Made by a program: the position numbers and the translations under genes | Notes under the pieces: model-generated | Told to the model about the DNA's origin: nothing | Databases searched by the model: none | What the model saw: the letters and a program-made list of their open reading frames with translations, nothing else | Shown: positions 59,193-64,000 of the stretch, piece by piece | Layout: every line of letters begins with the position of its first letter | How positions within the stretch are numbered: the stretch's first letter is position 1 | NCBI RefSeq assembly: GCF_018991925.1 | Contig: NW_024735312.1 | Coordinates: forward strand, 5,001-69,000 | Length of the DNA stretch: 64,000 bases | Origin: Homarus americanus | Taxonomy: Eukaryota > Arthropoda > Malacostraca > Decapoda > Nephropidae | Direction of reading: 5' to 3'

Positions 59193-59891
59193 TTAGTGAG
59201 TTCTGAAGTGACTAAAGAGGCCGATACGGGACCGGCAGGGTCGATCACAGAAGTTGCACATGTGGGGGGCTACATCTAGTGCGGGAGGGGCGGCGGCAGT
59301 GTCTTTCCGGCGTTTGCGCTAGTCTGCCTCGTTATGAAGTCAGGCTAACTCGAAAGTATTGACACCTTCTTGTGTGGTGATTCTCCAAGCGTTACGGTGT
59401 GGAATAATCGTCTCCCAGGTGAGGGGGTCGATTTGGCACCTTTTCAGGTTCGTCTTAAGACTATCCTTATACCTTTTCAGTTGTCGTCAGCGTTACGTTT
59501 ACTATTCGTTAGGTGACTGTAAAGTAGCTGCTTTGGCAGTCTACTGTCGTCCATGCGGGTAACATGGCCAGTCCAACGTAGTTGTTCATGGATAATGGTT
59601 GCGTCAATGCTCCTGCAGTTGGTGTCAGCAAGAATACTGGCATTTGCTCTCTTGTCTTCCCAGCGAACTCGGAGGATGGAACGTAGACAACGTTGGTGAA
59701 AGTTTTCAAGTGCCTTGATGTGCCTCCTGTATGTGACCCATGTCTCGCTGCCATATAGCAGGGTGGGGAGGACCATTGCTCGATATACGTGTAACTTTGT
59801 AGATAATTTCAGCTCCCTGCAGCTGAAGACATGGTTTCTGAGTCTGCCAAAGGCTTAAGATGCGCATCTGATCCGATGCTGAATCTCTTCA
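59193..59891 (-). pseudogene. LINE relic: reverse transcriptase C-terminal domain plus C2H2 zinc finger
   Basis: The minus strand encodes LPTLLYGSETWVTYRRHIKA, LENFHQRCLRSIL and QLRWTGHVTRM, the conserved tail of a large LINE reverse transcriptase family. It ends in a C-x2-C-x12-H-x3-H finger, HMCNFCDRPCRSRIGLFSHF, at about 59196-59263. Damage: an in-frame TAA (59855-59857), a frameshift near 59478, a TGA (59340-59342) and a TAG (59319-59321). Upstream sequence stops at an AC microsatellite at 59892, so the polymerase core is absent. The finger is probably a nucleic-acid-binding module of the retrotransposon. Confidence 0.88.
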
Positions 59892-59914
59892 CACACACAC
59901 ACACACACACACAC
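59892..59914. repeat. (AC)n microsatellite at the LINE truncation point
   Basis: About 11 AC dinucleotides lie exactly where LINE homology stops. Confidence 0.93.
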
Positions 59915-60119
59915 TTGTCAATATTACTTGTGGGCCAGGTACAGTATATGATTAGTTTGTAGTTGATGCACGCTCGTGTTAATAATCAAATGTGTCAAAA
60001 TACAAGCACAGAAAACAAAATTAATACAAAGGGAGAAAATGTAAATGCAAATATATCGATGTTAAAGTCTCAGTCCCTCTCAATCCCTTTGCCTATGTTA
60101 ACCTGAAGTAGATGTCTAG

Positions 60120-60290
60120 TACTGCCAAAAGCACACTTGTCACCCACCAACACTACCACTCCCTTGTGACCCACCAGCACACCATTCACTTGTCACCCAC
60201 CAACACTACCACTCACTTGTAACCCACCAGCACACCATTCACTTGTCACCCACCAACACTACCACTCACTTGTCATCTGTCACTTAGTTA
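60120..60290 (+). repeat. ~53-bp minisatellite, about 3 copies
   Basis: CACTTGTCACCCACCAACAC, TACCACTCACTTGTAACC and CACCAGCACACCATT recur in order at about 60135, 60188 and 60240, with minor changes. Confidence 0.88.
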
Positions 60291-60339
60291 CTCTCATATG
60301 ATTCTTCTATAAACTGATACGACCTACCATGAAACCACC

Positions 60340-60480
60340 CGTCGGATCACCTGAGACGAATTACTGGATCACTTGTTCTCTGAATCACCTACTGTTCTTG
60401 ATCAGAAGCTTCGAATCACACGGTCTTGATCACAAGTCTCTGAATCACCAAAGATGGATCACTAGTAATGAATCAGCCTC
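60340..60480 (+). repeat. Worn repeat of CTGGATCAC/CTGAATCAC
   Basis: GGATCACTTGTTCTCTGAAT, GATCACAAGTCTCTGAATCA and GGATCACTAGTAATGAATCA are diverged copies of one ~25-55 bp unit. Boundaries are uncertain. Confidence 0.45.
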
Positions 60481-60589
60481 CTGCTCACCGCCACATCAGT
60501 CATCGTCATTGAGACTGGCTTGACTAACTTCCCCCTCACTGTAAAATCCAGCGCGGGTGTTGAACTTTTTATGAGATGTTGCAGCCGTT

Positions 60590-60760
60590 CATGGTACCGG
60601 GGGGGGGGGTCACTCTGTGTGTGTGTGTGTGTGTGTGTACACTTTACAGTAAGATTACATTGAGGACATCATATGGATCATCCCTAGCAAGCGGATATTG
60701 AAGGATTCTTTATAACACACACAGACACACGTACACACACACACACACACACCAAGGTTA
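60590..60760. repeat. G homopolymer, (GT)n and (AC)n runs
   Basis: A G run at 60598-60609, TG dinucleotides at 60617-60639 and AC dinucleotides at 60714-60752 lie close together. Confidence 0.9.
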
Positions 60761-60807
60761 GCACGTGTCGTTGTGTGACCTAAAATTAAACGATCATTGA
60801 ATAAGAC

Positions 60808-61640
60808 GGACTTAAAAGTCTTATTATGTGATAGAATAACTTAGACACGTATTAGAAGCCTTATTATACACTCGAAGAACTTAGAAACGTATTTGAAGTC
60901 TTATTATACACTCGAAGAACTTAGACACGTATTTGAAGTCTTATTATACACTCGAAGAACTTAGAAACGTATTTGAAGTCTTATTATACACTCGAAGAAC
61001 TTAGAAACGTATTTGAAGTCTTATTGTACACTCGAAGAACTTAGAAACGTATTTGAAGTCTTATTGTACACTCGAAGAACTTAGAAACGTATTTGAAGTC
61101 TTATTATACACTCGAAGAACTTAGACGTATTTGAAGTCTTATTATTAGAGACACGTATTTGAAGCCTTATTATACAATCGAAGAACTTAGAAACGTATTT
61201 GAAGTCTTATTATACACTCGAAGAACTTAGAAACGTATTTGAAGTCTTATTGTACACTCGAAGAACTTAGAAACGTATTTGAAGTCTTATTGTACACTCG
61301 AAGAACTTAGAAACGTATTTGAAGTCTTATTATACACTCGAAGAACTTAGAAACGTATTTGAAGCCTTATTATACAATCGAAGAACATAGACACGTATTT
61401 GAAGTCTTATTATACACTCGAAGAACTTAGAAACGTATTTGAAGCCTTATTATACAATCGAAGAACTTAGACACGTATTTGAAGCCATATTATGCAAATC
61501 AGAAGAACTAGACACGTATTTGAAGCCTTATTATACGATAGAAAATCTTAGACACGTATTAGAAGCCTTATACAATCGAAGAACTTAGACACGTATTTGA
61601 AGCCATATTATACGATAGAAGAACTTAGACAATACACATG
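60808..61640 (+). repeat. 40-bp minisatellite, about 20 copies
   Basis: The unit is ACTTAGAAACGTATTTGAAG followed by TCTTATTATACACTCGAAGA. Variants are TTGTACA, GAAGCC and CAATCG. The order TATACA, TGTACA, TGTACA, TATACA occurs at 60981-61110 and again at 61207-61336, showing a segmental duplication 226 bp apart. Copies diverge at both ends. Confidence 0.95.
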
Positions 61641-61770
61641 CCTCTGATAATTAGATGTCGGTATATGAGTTAACAGGTCCAGGTAGACGCCATATTCCCT
61701 CTACAGGTCTTGAGTCGCATAGATGGAAGGTATCGTGTCGTGTAGCTTCGTCGGGGCGATTTTTTGTGCG

Positions 61771-61815
61771 TATTTAAACGCCGAGCGACGCCGGTAAGTC
61801 AAGTCGGCCATCTTG
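61771..61815 (+). promoter_or_regulatory. Candidate TATA-type core promoter
   Basis: TATTTAAA at 61771-61778 is followed 30 bases later by TCAAGT (61799-61804), a near match to the arthropod initiator TCAGT. Just after it lies GCCATCTTG (61807-61815), a YY1/Pho core. The surrounding 61735-61830 is CpG-rich for this window. No coding start follows: the 17-bp array begins at 61980. This is inference from motif spacing. Confidence 0.3.
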
Positions 61816-61977
61816 TTGTTCCTAGTGCGAGTGAGGGGTCCCTGCTTGAGCGTCTTTGTTTATGTAGAGTTGTGGTTTATAATAATGATATAAATGGTAG
61901 TGATTAATGATAAATAGATTGTTAATTTTTGTAATGATGTACTGTATAGGAAGAAGATAATTAATCAAGGTTACAGA

Positions 61978-63395
61978 TATAACATGGTGTGGGTCATGAC
62001 ATGGTGTGGGACATGACATGGTGTGAGACATGACATGGTGTGGGACATGATATGGTGTGGGACATGACATGGTGTGGGACATGACATGGTGTGAGACATG
62101 ACATGGTGTGGGACATGATGACATGGTGTGGGACATGACATGGTGTGAGACATGATCATGGTGTGGGACATGACATGGTGGGACATGACATGGTGTGAGA
62201 CATGACATGGTGTGGGGACATGACATGGTGTGGGACATGACATGGTGTGGGGACATGACATGGTGGGACATGACATGGTGTGGGACATGACATGGTGTGG
62301 GACATGATATGGTGACATGACATGGTGTGGGACATGATGGTGTGGGACATGACATGGTGTGACATGACATGGTGTGAGACATGACTTGGTGTGGGACATG
62401 ACATGGTGTGGAACATATGGTGTGGGACATGAATGGTGTGAGACATGACATGGTGTGGGACATGACATGGTGTGACATGACATGGTGTGGGACATGACAT
62501 GGTGTGGGACATGACATGGTGTGAGACATGACATGGTGTGAGACATGAAATGGTGTGGGACATGAGGGATATGGACAAGTGTGGAGACATGACATGGTGT
62601 GAGACATGACATGGTGTGGGACATGACATGGTGTGGGACATGACATGGTGTGAGACATGACATGGTGGAGACATGACATGGTGGTACATGACATGGTGTG
62701 GGAGCATGTGTGGACATGACATGGTGGGACATGACATGGTGTGGGACATGACATGGTGTGAGACATGACATGGTGAGATATGACATGGTGTGAGACATGA
62801 CATGGTGTGGTACATGACATGGTGTGAGACATGACATAGTGTGAGACATGACATGGTGGGGACATGACATGGTGGGGACATGACATGGTGTGGGACATGA
62901 CATGGTGTGAGACATGACAGTGTGAGACATGACATGGTGTGGGACATGACATGGTGGGACATGACATGTGAACATGACATGGTGTGGGACATGACATGGT
63001 GTGACACATGGTGTACATGATTGGTGGGGACATGACATGGTGTGGGACATGACATGGTGTGGGACATGACATGGTGTGGGACATGACATGGTGTGGGACA
63101 TGACATGGTGTGAGACATGACATGTGTAGACAGGGTACATGACATGGTGTGGTACATGACATGGTGTGGATATGATGGTGTGGGACATGACATAGTGTGA
63201 GACATGACATGGTGTGGGACATGACATGGTGGGACATGACATGGTGTGGGACATGACATGGTGTGGGACATGACATGGTGTGGGACATGACATGGTGTGA
63301 CATGACATGGTGTGAGACATGACATGGTGTGGGACATGACATGGTGTGAGACATGACATGGTGTGGACATGACATGGTGTGAGACATGACATGGA
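61978..63395. repeat. 17-bp minisatellite, about 80 copies
   Basis: The unit is ACATGACATGGTGTGGG, with GTGTGAG as the common alternative. Units with 3-8 base losses are scattered through the array. On the minus strand, frames up to 536 codons (PTPCHVPHHVMSHTMSC) survive because the unit lacks stops in every register. No domain or non-repetitive sequence accompanies them. Confidence 0.97.
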
Positions 63396-63466
63396 GACAT
63401 GGGTCAGGAAATTTAATAGGCTTGAACCTCACACGGTGCTGTACAATATTTTAACACGTGTACGTC

Positions 63467-63770
<304 letters not shown>

Positions 63771-63938
63771 TCTCCGTCACTCCTGTAGGAAAGGTTAACC
63801 ATAAAAATGTTCTATATATTCCCAAATTATTCAGTTTTATTTATATACGGTTATTTGTGTTAATATGTATGTGTCTTATTCTTTGTTTGTTTGGTTATAT
63901 TTTTGGTATTGAATTTGTGTTTTTTTTAACCATTCATT

Positions 63939-63983
63939 TTATTATTATTATTATTATATATTATTATTATTATTATTATTATT
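63939..63983. repeat. (ATT)n microsatellite
   Basis: About 15 ATT trinucleotides with one ATATA interruption. Confidence 0.95.
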
Positions 63984-64000
63984 AATCCACGTTTGTGATA

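Noticed and set aside
61822..63432. 536-codon minus-strand open frame rich in Cys, His, Met and Pro
   Set aside because: It is a 17-bp repeat read through all three registers. There is no non-repetitive domain and neighbouring frames are equally open.

Overview
This window looks like eukaryotic, non-coding, repeat-dominated DNA from an arthropod, most likely a decapod crustacean. The reasons are interstitial TTAGG/CCTAA-type blocks (the arthropod telomere unit), very long GT/AC, GA/CT, AT and ATT microsatellites, broken non-LTR retrotransposon 3' ends, and no operon or tightly packed gene structure. The species is inferred, not shown. No protein-coding gene could be established. Almost every long open frame lies inside a tandem array and is a by-product of a stop-free repeat unit.

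Layout. 0-10 kb: AT-rich unique sequence with microsatellites, a pyrimidine-rich tract (2.7-3.3 kb), a 17-bp array (3.5-3.7 kb), a 48-bp array carrying three CRE octamers (4.1-4.3 kb), a 45-bp array (6.0-6.2 kb), and two oppositely oriented copies of one retroelement-like 3' end (5.8 and 8.1 kb). 10-21 kb: a long AT repeat, three abutting GT-rich minisatellites (11.9-14.5 kb; units of 45, 23 and about 20 bp), a worn ~50-bp repeat (15.9-16.3 kb), then 27-, ~21- and 33-bp arrays. 21-31 kb: a 28-bp array of ~80 units, a 42-bp array of ~25, a long AT repeat and a 23-bp array. 31-43 kb: the least repetitive part, holding a 156-bp inverted-repeat element (34.9 kb), a possible signal-peptide exon (35.7 kb), a 27-bp array (37 kb) and a G-rich quadruplex-prone block (42.4 kb).

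43-64 kb: a 3.4-kb array of a 31-bp unit (~110 copies) with nested higher-order structure; a 608-bp element with inverted termini (49.5-50.2 kb); three LINE reverse-transcriptase C-terminal relics (50.8-51.3, 56.8-57.1 and 59.2-59.9 kb), the last ending in a C2H2 zinc finger; arrays of 22, 30, 40 and 17 bp; a possible TATA promoter at 61.77 kb; and a 300-bp AC tract at the right end.

No genes are seen working together, and I found no clear new biological system. The strongest leads are the two inverted-repeat elements, the nested 31-bp array, the birth of one minisatellite from another at 12-13.7 kb, and a few candidate exons or promoters that transcript data could settle. Several arrays carry clustered small indels that suggest consensus errors in the assembly.
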